From NCBI GenBank assembly GCA_035771175.1, contig JAYMFD010003870.1:1-64000 (forward strand): a stretch of DNA of 64,000 bases, written 5' to 3'. Numbering within the stretch: the stretch's first letter is position 1; the number at the start of each line of letters is the position of its first letter. Source of the stretch: Paratinospora sagittata. Lineage: Eukaryota > Streptophyta > Magnoliopsida > Ranunculales > Menispermaceae. Below, in pieces: positions 50,496 to 62,990 of this stretch. The notes under the pieces were generated by a model. It ran no database searches. It was not told where the DNA came from and worked only from the letters and a program-made list of their open reading frames with translations. Both the position numbers and the translations under genes were made by a program.

Positions 50496-53400
50496 TTGAG
50501 GCAATCGCTACCAATCCACCAGATTGCTTTCTCTACCAACTCTTTGAGCGAGTCCCAATATCATTCTAGGAAGCCCCAGAATAGATGGAACTCCGTTCCA
50601 ATATCCCGGTGAATCTTTGACCCCCAAATCTCAAATTTTGGTTTAAATGAACTAAATTTACTTAGAAAATGTGTTTAAGGCAATCGCGATCAATCCATCG
50701 GATTACTTTCTCCACCTACTCTTTAAGCGAGTCCCAATATCCTTCGAACAACCCCCCAGAATAGATGGAACTCTTTTCCAATATCCAGATGAATTTTTGA
50801 CCCCCAAATCTCAAATTTTGGTTTAAATGAACTAAATTTACTTAGAAAATGTGTTTGAGGCAATCGCGATCAATCCACCGGATTGCTTTCTCCACCTACT
50901 CTTTAAGCGAGTCCCAATATCCTTCTAGGAAGCCCCGGAATAGATGGAACTCCGTTCCAATATCCCGGTGTATTTTTGACCCCCAAATCTCAAATTTTGG
51001 TTTAAATGAACTAAATTTACTTAGAAAATGTGTTTGAGGCAATCGCGATCAATCCACTGGATTGCTTTCTCCACCTACTCTTTAAGCGAGTTCCAATATC
51101 CTTCTAGCAACCCCCCAGAATAGAGGGAACTCCGTTCGAACATCCCGGAGAATTTTTGACCCCTAAATATCAAATTTTGGTTTAAATGAACTAAATTTAC
51201 TTAGAAAATGTGTTTGAGGCAATCGCTACCAATCCACCAGATTGCTTTCTCCACCAAGTCTTTGAGCGAGTCCCAATATCCTTCTAGGAATCCCCAGAAT
51301 AGATGGAACTCCGTTCCAATATCCCGGAGAATTTTTGACCCCTAAATATCAAATTTTGTTTTAAATGAACTAAATTTACTTAGAAAATGTGTTTGAGGCA
51401 ATCGCTACCAATCCACCAGATTGCTTTCTCCACCAACTCTTTGAGCGAGTCCCAATATCCTTCTAGGAAGCCCCGGAATAGATGGAACTCCGTTCCAATA
51501 TCCCGGTGAATTTTTGACCCCCAAATCTCAAATTTTGGTTTAAATGAACTAAATTTACTTAGAAAATGTGTTTAAGGCAATCGCGATCAATCCATCGGAT
51601 TACTTTCTCCACCTACTCTTTAAGCGAGTCCCAATATCCTTCGAACAACCCCCCAGAATAGATGGAACTCTTTTCCAATATCCAGATGAATTTTTGACCC
51701 CCAAATCTCAAATTTTGGTTTAAATGAACTAAATTTACTTAGAAAATGTGTTTGAGGCAATCGCGATCAATCCACCGGATTGCTTTCTCCACCTACTCTT
51801 TAAGCGAGTCCCAATATCCTTCTAGGAAGCCCCGGAATAGATGGAACTCCGTTCCAATATCCCGGTGTATTTTTGACCCCCAAATCTCAAATTTTGGTTT
51901 AAATGAACTAAATTTACTTAGAAAATGTGTTTGAGGCAATCGCGATCAATCCACTGGATTGCTTTCTCCACCTACTCTTTAAGCGAGTTCCAATATCCTT
52001 CTAGCAACCCCCCAGAATAGAGGGAACTCCGTTCGAACATCCCGGAGAATTTTTGACCCCTAAATATCAAATTTTGGTTTAAATGAACTAAATTTACTTA
52101 GAAAATGTGTTCGAGGCAATCGCTACCAATCCACCAGATTGCTTTCTCCACCAACTTTTTGAGCGAGTCCCAATATCCTTCTAGGAACCCCCGGAATAGA
52201 TGGAACTCCATTCCAATATCTCGGTGAACTTTTGACCCCCAAATCTCAAATTTTGGTTTAAATGAACTAAATTTACTTAGAAAATGTGTTTGAGGCAATC
52301 GCGATCAATCCACCGGATTGCTTTCTCCACCTACTCTTTAAGCGAGTCCCAATATCCTTCTAGCAACCCCCCAGAATAGATGGAACTCCGTTCGAACATC
52401 CCGATGACTTTTTGACCCCTAAATATCAAATTTTGGTTTAAATGAACTAAATTTACTTAGAAAATGTGTTTGAGGCAATCGCTACCAATCCACCATATTG
52501 CTTTCTCCACCAACTCTTTGAGCGAGTCCCAATATCCTTCTAGGAAGCCCCAGAATAGATGGAACTCCGTTCCAATATCCCGGTGAATTTTTGACCCGCA
52601 AATCTCAAATTTTGGTTTAAATGAACTAAATTTACTTAAAAAATGTGTTTGAGGCAATCGCGATCAATCCACCGGATTGCTTTCTCCACCTACTCTTTAA
52701 GCGAGTCCCAATATCCTTCTATCAACCCCCCAGAATAGATGGAACTCCGTTCGAATATCCCGATGAATTTTTGACCCCTAAATATCAAATTTTGGTTTAA
52801 ATGAACTAAATTTACTTAGAAAATGTGTTTGAGGCAATCGCTACCAATCCACCATATTGCTTTCTCCACCAACTCTTTGAGCGAGTCCCAATATCCTTCT
52901 AGGAAGCCCCAGAATAGATGGAACTCCGTTCCAATATCCCGGTGAATTTTTGACCCCCAAATCTCAAATTTTGGTTTAAATGAACTAAATTTACTTAGAA
53001 AATGTGTTTAAGGCAATCGCGATCAGTCCATCGGATTACTTTCTCCACCTACTCTTTAAGCGAGTCCCAATATCCTTCGAACAACCCCCCAGAATAGATG
53101 GAACTCTTTTCCAATATCCAGATGAATTTTTGACCCCCAAATCTCAAATTTTGGTTTAAATGAACTAAATTTACTTAGAAAATGTGTTTGAGGCAATCGC
53201 GATCAATCCACCGGATTGCTTTCTCCACCTACTCTTTAAGCGAGTCCCAATATCCTTCTAGGAAGCCCCGGAATAGATGGAACTCCGTTCCAATATCCCG
53301 GTGTATTTTTGACCCCCAAATCTCAAATTTTGGTTTAAATGAACTAAATTTACTTAGAAAATGTGTTTGAGGCAATCGCGATCAATCCACTGGATTGCTT

Positions 53401-53750
53401 TCTCCACCTACTCTTTAAGCGAGTTCCAATATCCTTCTAGCAACCCCCCAGAATAGAGGGAACTCCGTTCGAACATCCCGGAGAATTTTTGACCCCTAAA
53501 TATCAAATTTTGGTTTAAATGAACTAAATTTACTTAGAAAATGTGTTCGAGGCAATCGCTACCAATCCACCAGATTGCTTTCTCCACCAACTTTTTGAGC
53601 GAGTCCCAATATCCTTCTAGGAACCCCCGGAATAGATGGAACTCCATTCCAATATCTCGGTGAACTTTTGACCCCCAAATCTCAAATTTTGGTTTAAATG
53701 AACTAAATTTACTTAGAAAATGTGTTTGAGGCAATCGCGATCAATCCACC
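50496..53750. repeat. Mosaic with repeated three-monomer block of left-hand type
   Basis: Three times the block CATCGGATTACTTT / GAACAACCC / GGAACTCTTTTCC, then GGTGTATTTTTG, then CACTGGATTGC occurs, with landmark monomers at 50,849, 51,746 and 53,182 (spacings 897 and 1,436, or 5 and 8 monomers). The block is that of 881-12,850, but the GAATTC site is replaced by GAACTC in all three copies. Between the blocks are CAAGTCTTTGAG, CAACTTTTTGAG, ATATCTCGGTGAAC and CACCATATTGC monomers. Private changes include ATCATTCTAGG near 50,563 and GATCAGTCC near 53,023. Confidence 0.8.
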
Positions 53751-55980
53751 GGATTGCTTTCTCCACCTACTCTTTAAGCGAGTCCCAATATCCTTCTAGC
53801 AACCCCCCAGAATAGAGGGAACTCCGTTCGAACATCCCGATGAATTTTTGACCCCTAAATATCAAATTTTGGTTTAAATGAACTAAATTTACTTAGAAAA
53901 TGTGTTTGAGGCAATCGCTACCAATCCACCAGATTGCTTTCTCCACCAAGTCTTTGAGCGAGTCCCAATATCCTTCTAGGAATCCCCAGAATAGATGGAA
54001 CTCCGTTCCAATATCCCGGAGAATTTTTGACCCCAAATCTCAAATTTTGGTTTAAATGAACTAAATTTACTTAAAAAATGTGTTTGAGGCAATCGCGATC
54101 AATCCACCGGATTGCTTCCTCCACCTACTCTTTAAGCGAGTCCCAATATCCTTCTATCAACCCCCCAGAATAGATGGAACTCCGTTCGAATATCCTGATG
54201 AATTTTTGACCGCTAAATATCAAATTTTGGTTTAAATGAACTAAATTTACTTAGAAAATGTGTTCGAGGCAATCGCTACCAATCCACCAGATTGCTTTCT
54301 CCACCAACTTTTTGAGCGAGTCCCAATATCCTTCTAGGAACCCCCGGAATAGATGGAACTCCATTCCAATATCCCGGTGAATTTTTGACCCCCAAATCTC
54401 AAATTTTGGTTTAAATGAACAAAATTTACTTAGAAAATGTGTTTAAGGCAATCGCGACTAATCCACCGGATTGCTTTCTCCACCTACTCTTTAAGCGAGT
54501 CCCAATATCCTTCGAACAACCCCCCAGAATAGATGGAACTCCGTTTCAATATCCCGTTGAATTTTTGACCACTAAATCTCAAATTTTGATTTAAATGAAT
54601 TAAATTTACTTAGAAAATTTGTTTGAGGCAATCGCGACCAATCCACCAGATTGCTTTCTCCACCAACTCTTTGATCGAGTCCCATTATCCTTCTAGGAAC
54701 CCTCGGAATAGATGGAACTCTTTTCCAATATCCAGATGAATTTTTGACCCCTAAATATCAAATTTTGGTTTAAATGAACTAAATTTACTTAGAAAATGTG
54801 TTTGAGGCAATCGCTACCAATCCACCATATTGCTTTCTCCACCAACTCTTTGAGCGAGTCCCAATATCCTTCTAGGAAGCCCCGTAATAGATGGAACTCC
54901 GTTCCAATATCCCGGTGAATTTTTGACCCCCAAATCTCGAATTTTGGTTTAAATGAACGAAATTTACTTAGAAAATGTGTTTGAGGCAATCGCGATCAAT
55001 CCACCGGATTGCTTTCTCCACCTACTCTTTAAGCGAGTCCCAATATCCTTCTAGCAACCCCCCAGAATAGGTGGAACTCCGTTCGAACATCCCGATGAAT
55101 TTTTGACCCCTAAATATCAAATTTTGGTTTAAATGAACTAAATTTACTTAGAAAATGTGTTCGAGGCAATCGCTACCAATCCACCATATTGCTTTCTCCA
55201 CCTACTCTTTAAGCGAGTCCCAATATCCTTCTAGCAACCCCCCGGAATAGATGGAACTCCGTTCCAATATCCCGGTGAATTTTTGACCCCCAAATCTCAA
55301 ATTTTGGTGTAAATGAACTAAATTTACTTAGAAAATGTGTTTGAGGCAATCGCGATCAATCCACCGGATTGCTTTCTCCACCTACTCTTTAAGCGAGTTC
55401 CAATATCCTTCTAGCAACCCCCCAGAATAGAGGGAACTCCGTTCGAACATCCCGGAGAATTTTTGACCCCTAAATATCAAATTTTGGTTTAAATGAACTA
55501 AATTTACTTAGAAAATGTGTTCGAGGCAATCGCTACCAATCCACCAGATTGCTTTCTCCACCAACTTTTTGAGCGAGTCCCAATATCCTTCTAGGAACCC
55601 CCGGAATAGATGGAACTCCATTCCAATATCCCGGTGAATTTTTGACCCCCAAATCTCAAATTTTGGTTTAAATGAACTAAATTTACTTAGAAAATGTGTT
55701 TGAGGCAATCGCGATCAATCCACCGGATTGCTTTCTCCACCTACTCTTTAAGCGAGTCCCAATATCCTTCTAGCAACCCCCCAGAATAGATGGAACTCCG
55801 TTCGAACATCCCGATGACTTTTTGACCCCTAAATATCAAATTTTGGTTTAAATGAACTAAATTTACTTAGAAAATGTGTTTGAGGCAATCGCTACCAATC
55901 CACCAGATTGCTTTCTCTACCAACTCTTTGAGCGAGTCCCAATATCGTTCTAGGAAGCCCCAGAATAGATGGAACTCCGT
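53750..55980. repeat. Satellite segment matching 57,157-58,730 at 19 monomers
   Basis: About twelve monomers. From about 53,750 to 55,320 the sequence matches x+3,409 (19 monomers), with the GATTTAAATGAATTAAA monomer at about 54,585 and 57,995, GAACGAAATT at about 54,954 and 58,363, and GGTGTAAATG at about 55,306 and 58,716. It carries GCTTCCTCCACC and GACCGCTAAATATC, as in the 16-monomer repeats. From about 55,500 to 55,980 it is regular A/B dimers, with one change, ATCGTTCTAGG, near 55,945. Confidence 0.78.
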
Positions 55981-58850
55981 TCCAATATCCCGGTGAATCT
56001 TTGACCCCCAAATCTCAAATTTTGGTTTAAATGAACTAAATTTACTTAAAAAATGTGTTTGAGGCAATCGCGATCAATCCACCGGATTGCTTTCTCCACC
56101 TACTCTTTAAGCGAGTTCCAATATCCTTCTAGCAACCCCCCAGAATTGAGGGAACTCCGTTCGAACATCCCGGAGAATTTTTGACCCCTAAATATCAAAT
56201 TTTGGTTTAAATGAACTAAATTTACTTAGAAAATGTGTTTGAGGCAATCGCGATCAATCCACCGGATTGCTTTCTCCACCTACTCTTTAAGCGAGTCCCA
56301 ATATCCTTCTAGGAAGCCCCAGAATAGATGGAACTCCGTTCGAATATCCCGATGAATTTTTGACCCCTAAATATCAAATTTTGGTTTAAATGAACTAAAT
56401 TTACTTAGAAAATGTGTTCGAGGCAATCGCTACCAATCCACCAGACTGCTTTCCCAACCAACTTTTTGAGCGAGTCCCAATATCCTTCTAGGAACCCCCG
56501 GAATAGATGGAACTCCATTCCAATATCCCGGTGAATTTTTGACCCCCAAATCTCAAATTTTGGTTTAAATGAACTAAATTTACTTAGAAAATGTGTTTGA
56601 GGCAATCGCGATCAATCCACCAGATTGCTTTCTCTACCTACTCTTTAAGCGAGTTCCAATATCCTTCTAGCAACCCCCCAGAATAGAGGGAACTCCGTTC
56701 GAACATCCCGATGAATTTTTGACCCCTAAATATCAAATTTTGGTTTAAATGAACTAAATTTACTTAGAAAATGTGTTTGAGGCAATCGCGATCAATCCAC
56801 CGGATTGCTTTCTCCACCTACTCTTTAAGCGAGTCCCAATATCCTTCTAGGAAGCCCCGGAATAGATGGAACTCCGTTCGAATATCCCGATGAATTTTTG
56901 ACCCCTAAATATCAAATTTTGGTTTAAATGAACTAAATTTACTTAGAAAATGTGTTCGAGGCAATCGCTACCAATCCACCAGACTGCTTTCCCAACCAAC
57001 TTTTTGAGCGAGTCCCAATATCCTTCTAGGAACCCCCGGAATAGATGGAACTCCATTCCAATATCCCGGTGAATTTTTGACCCCCAAATCTCAAATTTTG
57101 GTTTAAATGAACTAAATTTACTTAGAAAATGTGTTTGAGGCAATCGCGATCAATCCACCAGATTGCTTTCTCTACCTACTCTTTAAGCGAGTTCCAATAT
57201 CCTTCTAGCAACCCCCCAGAATAGAGGGAACTCCGTTCGAACATCCCGATGAATTTTTGACCCCTAAATATCAAATTTTGGTTTAAATGAACTAAATTTA
57301 CTTAGAAAATGTGTTTGAGGCAATCGCTACCAATCCACCAGATTGCTTTCTCCACCAAGTCTTTGAGCGAGTCCCAATATCCTTCTAGGAATCCCCAGAA
57401 TAGATGGAACTCCGTTCCAATATCCCGGAGAATTTTTGACCCCAAATCTCAAATTTTGGTTTAAATGAACTAAATTTACTTAAAAAATGTGTTTGAGGCA
57501 ATCGCGATCAATCCACCGGATTGCTTCCTCCACCTACTCTTTAAGCGAGTCCCAATATCCTTCTATCAACCCCCCAGAATAGATGGAACTCCGTTCGAAT
57601 ATCCTGATGAATTTTTGACCGCTAAATATCAAATTTTGGTTTAAATGAACTAAATTTACTTAGAAAATGTGTTCGAGGCAATCGCTACCAATCCACCAGA
57701 TTGCTTTCTCCACCAACTTTTTGAGCGAGTCCCAATATCCTTGTAGGAACCCCCGGAATAGATGGAACTCCATTCCAATATCCCGGTGAATTTTTGACCC
57801 CCAAATCTCAAATTTTGGTTTAAATGAACAAAATTTACTTAGAAAATGTGTTTAAGGCAATCGCGACTAATCCACCGGATTGCTTTCTCCACCTACTCTT
57901 TAAGCGAGTCCCAATATCCTTCGAACAACCCCCCAGAATAGATGGAACTCCGTTTCAATATCCCGTTGAATTTTTGACCACTAAATCTCAAATTTTGATT
58001 TAAATGAATTAAATTTACTTAGAAAATTTGTTTGAGGCAATCGCGACCAATCCACCAGATTGCTTTCTCCACCAACTCTTTGATCGAGTCCCATTATCCT
58101 TCTAGGAACCCTCGGAATAGATGGAACTCTTTTCCAATATCCAGATGAATTTTTGACCCCTAAATATCAAATTTTGGTTTAAATGAACTAAATTTACTTA
58201 GAAAATGTGTTTGAGGCAATCGCTACCAATCCACCATATTGCTTTCTCCACCAACTCTTTGAGCGAGTCCCAATATCCTTCTAGGAAGCCCCGTAATAGA
58301 TGGAACTCCGTTCCAATATCCCGGTGAATTTTTGACCCCCAAATATCGAATTTTGGTTTAAATGAACGAAATTTACTTAGAAAATGTGTTTGAGGCAAAC
58401 GCGATCAATCCACCGGATTGCTTTCTCCACCTACTCTTTAAGCGAGTCCCAATATCCTTCTAGCAACCCCCCAGAATAGGTGGAACTCCGTTCGAACATC
58501 TCGATGAATTTTTGACCCCTAAATATCAAATTTTGGTTTAAATGAACTAAATTTACTTAGAAAATGTGTTCGAGGCAATCGCTACCAATCCACCATATTG
58601 CTTTCTCCACCTACTCTTTAAGCGAGTCCCAATATCCTTCTAGCAACCCCCCGGAATAGATGGAACTCCGTTCCAATATCCCGGTGAATTTTTGACCCCC
58701 AAATCTCAAATTTTGGTGTAAATGAACTAAATTTACTTAGAAAATGTGTTTGAGGCAATCGCGATCAATCCACCGGATTGCTTTCTCCACCTACTCTTTA
58801 AGCGAGTCCCAATATCCTTCTAGCAACCCCCCGGAATAGATGGAACTCCG
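55980..58850. repeat. 16-monomer repeat II (2,871 bp), copy 1
   Basis: Landmarks at 56,405, 56,943 and 58,198 recur at 59,276, 59,814 and 61,069. Diagnostic marks are AGAATTGAGGG at about 56,143 and 59,014 and TCCTTGTAGG at about 57,740 and 60,611. The copy starts with two trimer (538 bp) units carrying CAGACTGCTTTCCCAACC (56,174-57,326). Then come CAAGTCTTTGAG, GCTTCCTCCACC, the GATTTAAATGAATTAAA monomer and GGTGTAAATG. Its length equals that of repeat I, but the order of monomers agrees only in part (about 56,900-58,740 with 45,240-47,070). Confidence 0.85.
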
Positions 58851-61620
58851 TTCCAATATCCCGGTGAATCTTTGACCCCCAAATCTCAAATTTTGGTTTA
58901 AATGAACTAAATTTACTTAAAAAATGTGTTTGAGGCAATCGCGATCAATCCACCGGATTGCTTTCTCCACCTACTCTTTAAGCGAGTTCCAATATCCTTC
59001 TAGCAACCCCCCAGAATTGAGGGAACTCCGTTCGAACATCCCGGAGAATTTTTGACCCCTAAATATCAAATTTTGGTTTAAATGAACTAAATTTACTTAG
59101 AAAATGTGTTTGAGGCAATCGCGATCAATCCACCGGATTGCTTTCTCCACCTACTCTTTAAGCGAGTCCCAATATCCTTCTAGGAAGCCCCAGAATAGAT
59201 GGAACTCCGTTCGAATATCCCGATGAATTTTTGACCCCTAAATATCAAATTTTGGTTTAAATGAACTAAATTTACTTAGAAAATGTGTTCGAGGCAATCG
59301 CTACCAATCCACCAGACTGCTTTCCCAACCAACTTTTTGAGCGAGTCCCAATATCCTTCTAGGAACCCCCGGAATAGATGGAACTCCATTCCAATATCCC
59401 GGTGAATTTTTGACCCCCAAATCTCAAATTTTGGTTTAAATGAACTAAATTTACTTAGAAAATGTGTTTGAGGCAATCGCGATCAATCCACCAGATTGCT
59501 TTCTCTACCTACTCTTTAAGCGAGTTCCAATATCCTTCTAGCAACCCCCCAGAATAGAGGGAACTCCGTTCGAACATCCCGATGAATTTTTGACCCCTAA
59601 ATATCAAATTTTGGTTTAAATGAACTAAATTTACTTAGAAAATGTGTTTGAGGCAATCGCGATCAATCCACCGGATTGCTTTCTCCACCTACTCTTTAAG
59701 CGAGTCCCAATATCCTTCTAGGAAGCCCCGGAATAGATGGAACTCCGTTCGAATATCCCGATGAATTTTTGACCCCTAAATATCAAATTTTGGTTTAAAT
59801 GAACTAAATTTACTTAGAAAATGTGTTCGAGGCAATCGCTACCAATCCACCAGACTGCTTTCCCAACCAACTTTTTGAGCGAGTCCCAATATCCTTCTAG
59901 GAACCCTCGGAATAGATGGAACTCCATTCCAATATCCCGGTGAATTTTTGACCCCCAAATCTCAAATTTTGGTTTAAATGAACTAAATTTACTTAGAAAA
60001 TGTGTTTGAGGCAATCGCGATCAATCCACCAGATTGCTTTCTCTACCTACTCTTTAAGCGAGTTCCAATATCCTTCTAGCAACCCCCCAGAATAGAGGGA
60101 ACTCCGTTCGAACATCCCGATGAATTTTTGACCCCTAAATATCAAATTTTGGTTTAAATGAACTAAATTTACTTAGAAAATGTGTTTGAGGCAATCGCTA
60201 CCAATCCACCAGATTGCTTTCTCCACCAAGTCTTTGAGCGAGTCCCAATATCCTTCTAGGAATCCCCAGAATAGATGGAACTCCGTTCCAATATCCCGGA
60301 GAATTTTTGACCCCAAATCTCAAATTTTGGTTTAAATGAACTAAATTTACTTAAAAAATGTGTTTGAGGCAATCGCGATCAATCCACCGGATTGCTTCCT
60401 CCACCTACTCTTTAAGCGAGTCCCAATATCCTTCTATCAACCCCCCAGAATAGATGGAACTCCGTTCGAATATCCTGATGAATTTTTGACCGCTAAATAT
60501 CAAATTTTGGTTTAAATGAACTAAATTTACTTAGAAAATGTGTTCGAGGCAATCGCTACCAATCCACCAGATTGCTTTCTCCACCAACTTTTTGAGCGAG
60601 TCCCAATATCCTTGTAGGAACCCCCGGAATAGATGGAACTCCATTCCAATATCCCGGTGAATTTTTGACCCCCAAATCTCAAATTTTGGTTTAAATGAAC
60701 AAAATTTACTTAGAAAATGTGTTTAAGGCAATCGCGACTAATCCACCGGATTGCTTTCTCCACCTACTCTTTAAGCGAGTCCCAATATCCTTCGAACAAC
60801 CCCCCAGAATAGATGGAACTCCGTTTCAATATCCCGTTGAATTTTTGACCACTAAATCTCAAATTTTGATTTAAATGAATTAAATTTACTTAGAAAATTT
60901 GTTTGAGGCAATCGCGACCAATCCACCAGATTGCTTTCTCCACCAACTCTTTGATCGAGTCCCATTATCCTTCTAGGAACCCTCGGAATAGATGGAACTC
61001 TTTTCCAATATCCAGATGAATTTTTGACCCCTAAATATCAAATTTTGGTTTAAATGAACTAAATTTACTTAGAAAATGTGTTTGAGGCAATCGCTACCAA
61101 TCCACCATATTGCTTTCTCCACCAACTCTTTGAGCGAGTCCCAATATCCTTCTAGGAAGCCCCGTAATAGATGGAACTCCGTTCCAATATCCCGGTGAAT
61201 TTTTGACCCCCAAATCTCGAATTTTGGTTTAAATGAACGAAATTTACTTAGAAAATGTGTTTGAGGCAATCGCGATCAATCCACCGGATTGCTTTCTCCA
61301 CCTACTCTTTAAGCGAGTCCCAATATCCTTCTTGCAACCCCCCAGAATAGGTGGAACTCCGTTCGAACATCCCGATGAATTTTTGACCCCTAAATATCAA
61401 ATTTTGGTTTAAATGAACTAAATTTACTTAGAAAATGTGTTCGAGGCAATCGCTACCAATCCACCAGATTGCTTTCTCCACCTACTCTTTAAGCGAGTCC
61501 CAATATCCTTCTAGCAACCCCCCGGAATAGATGGAACTCCGTTCCAATATCCCGGTGAATTTTTGACCCCCAAATCTCAAATTTTGGTGTAAATGAACTA
61601 AATTTACTTAGAAAATGTGT
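58851..61620. repeat. 16-monomer repeat II (2,871 bp), copy 2
   Basis: Repeats copy 1 at +2,871: AGAATTGAGGG near 59,014, trimer units at about 59,045-60,197, TCCTTGTAGG near 60,611, GATTTAAATGAATTAAA near 60,866 and GGTGTAAATG near 61,587. Differences from copy 1 include GGAACCCTCGG near 59,900, TCTTGCAACC near 61,330 (for TCTAGCAACC), CACCAGATTGC near 61,463 where copy 1 has CACCATATTGC, and in copy 1 GGCAAACGCG near 58,396 and CATCTCGATG near 58,497. The match ends at about 61,622 (TTTAAGGC for TTTGAGGC). Confidence 0.85.
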
Positions 61621-62990
61621 TTAAGGCAATCGCGATCAATCCACCGGATTGCTTTCTCCACCTACTCTTTAAGCGAGTTCCAATATCCTTCTAGCAATCC
61701 CCCAGAATAGAGGGAACTCCGTTCGAACATCCCGATGAATTTTTGACCCCTAAATATCAAATTTTGGTTTAAATGAACTAAATTTACTTAGAAAATGTGT
61801 TCGAGGCAATCGCTACCAATCCACCAGATTGCTTTCTCCACCAACTCTTTGAGCGAGTCCCAATATCCTTCTAGGAAGCCCCAGAATAGATGGAACTCCG
61901 TTCCAATATCCCGGTGAATCTTTGACCCCCAAATCTCAAATTTTGGTTTAAATGAACTAAATTTACTTAGAAAATGTGTTCGAGGCAATCGCTACCAATC
62001 CACCATATTGCTTTCTCCACCTACTCTTTAAGCGAGTCCCAATATCCTTCTAGCAACCCCCCGGAATAGATGGAACTCCGTTCCAATATCCCGGTGAATT
62101 TTTGACCCCCAAATCTCAAATTTTGGTGTAAATGAACTAAATTTACTTAGAAAATGTGTTTGAGGCAATCGCGATCAATCCACCGGATTGCTTTCTCCAC
62201 CTACTCTTTAAGCGAGTTCCAATATCCTTCTAGCAACCCCCCAGAATAGAGGGAACTCCGTTCGAACATCCCGGAGAATTTTTGACCCCTAAATATCAAA
62301 TTTTGGTTTAAATGAACTAAATTTACTTAGAAAATGTGTTCGAGGCAATCGCTACCAATCCACCAGATTGCTTTCTCCACCAACTTTTTGAGCGAGTCCC
62401 AATATCCTTCTAGGAACCCCCGGAATAGATGGAACTCCATTCCAATATCCCGGTGAATTTTTGACCCCCAAATCTCAAATTTTGGTTTAAATGAACTAAA
62501 TTTATTTAGAAAATGTGTTTGAGGCAATCGCGATCAATCCACCGGATTGCTTTCTCCACCTACTCTTTAAGCGAGTCCCAATATCCTTCTAGCAACCCCC
62601 CAGAATAGATGGAACTCCGTTCGAACATCCCGATGACTTTTTGACCCCTAAATATCAAATTTTGGTTTAAATGAACTAAATTTACTTAGAAAATGTGTTT
62701 GAGGCAATCGCTACCAATCCACCAGATTGCTTTCTCTACCAACTCTTTGAGCGAGTCCCAATATCCTTCTAGGAAGCCCCAGAATAGATGGAACTCCGTT
62801 CCAATATCCCGGTGAATCTTTGACCCCCAAATCTCAAATTTTGGTTTAAATGAACTAAATTTACTAAAAAAATGTGTTTGAGGCAATCGCGATCAATCCA
62901 CCGGATTGCTTTCTCCACCTACTCTTTAAGCGAGTTCCAATATCCTTCTAGCAACCCCCCAGAATAGAGGGAACTCCGTTCGAACATCCC
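61620..62990. repeat. Mosaic including a segment shared with the 18-mer units
   Basis: About seven and a half monomers. The GGTGTAAATG monomer appears again at about 62,125, only three monomers after the one at 61,587. From about 62,290 to 62,930 the sequence matches 31,253-31,863 and its copies in the 18-monomer repeat, with the rare marks AATTTATTTAG (about 62,500) and TTACTAAAAAAATG (about 62,861). Those marks occur nowhere else outside 31-38 kb. One private change is AGCAATCCCCC near 61,694. Confidence 0.8.

Noticed and set aside
3103..53370. Plus-strand reading frames of 62 codons starting MCLRQSRSIH or MCSRQSLPIH
   Set aside because: Same cause: an accidental open frame in particular monomer pairs, overlapping minus-strand frames in the same repeat at other copies.
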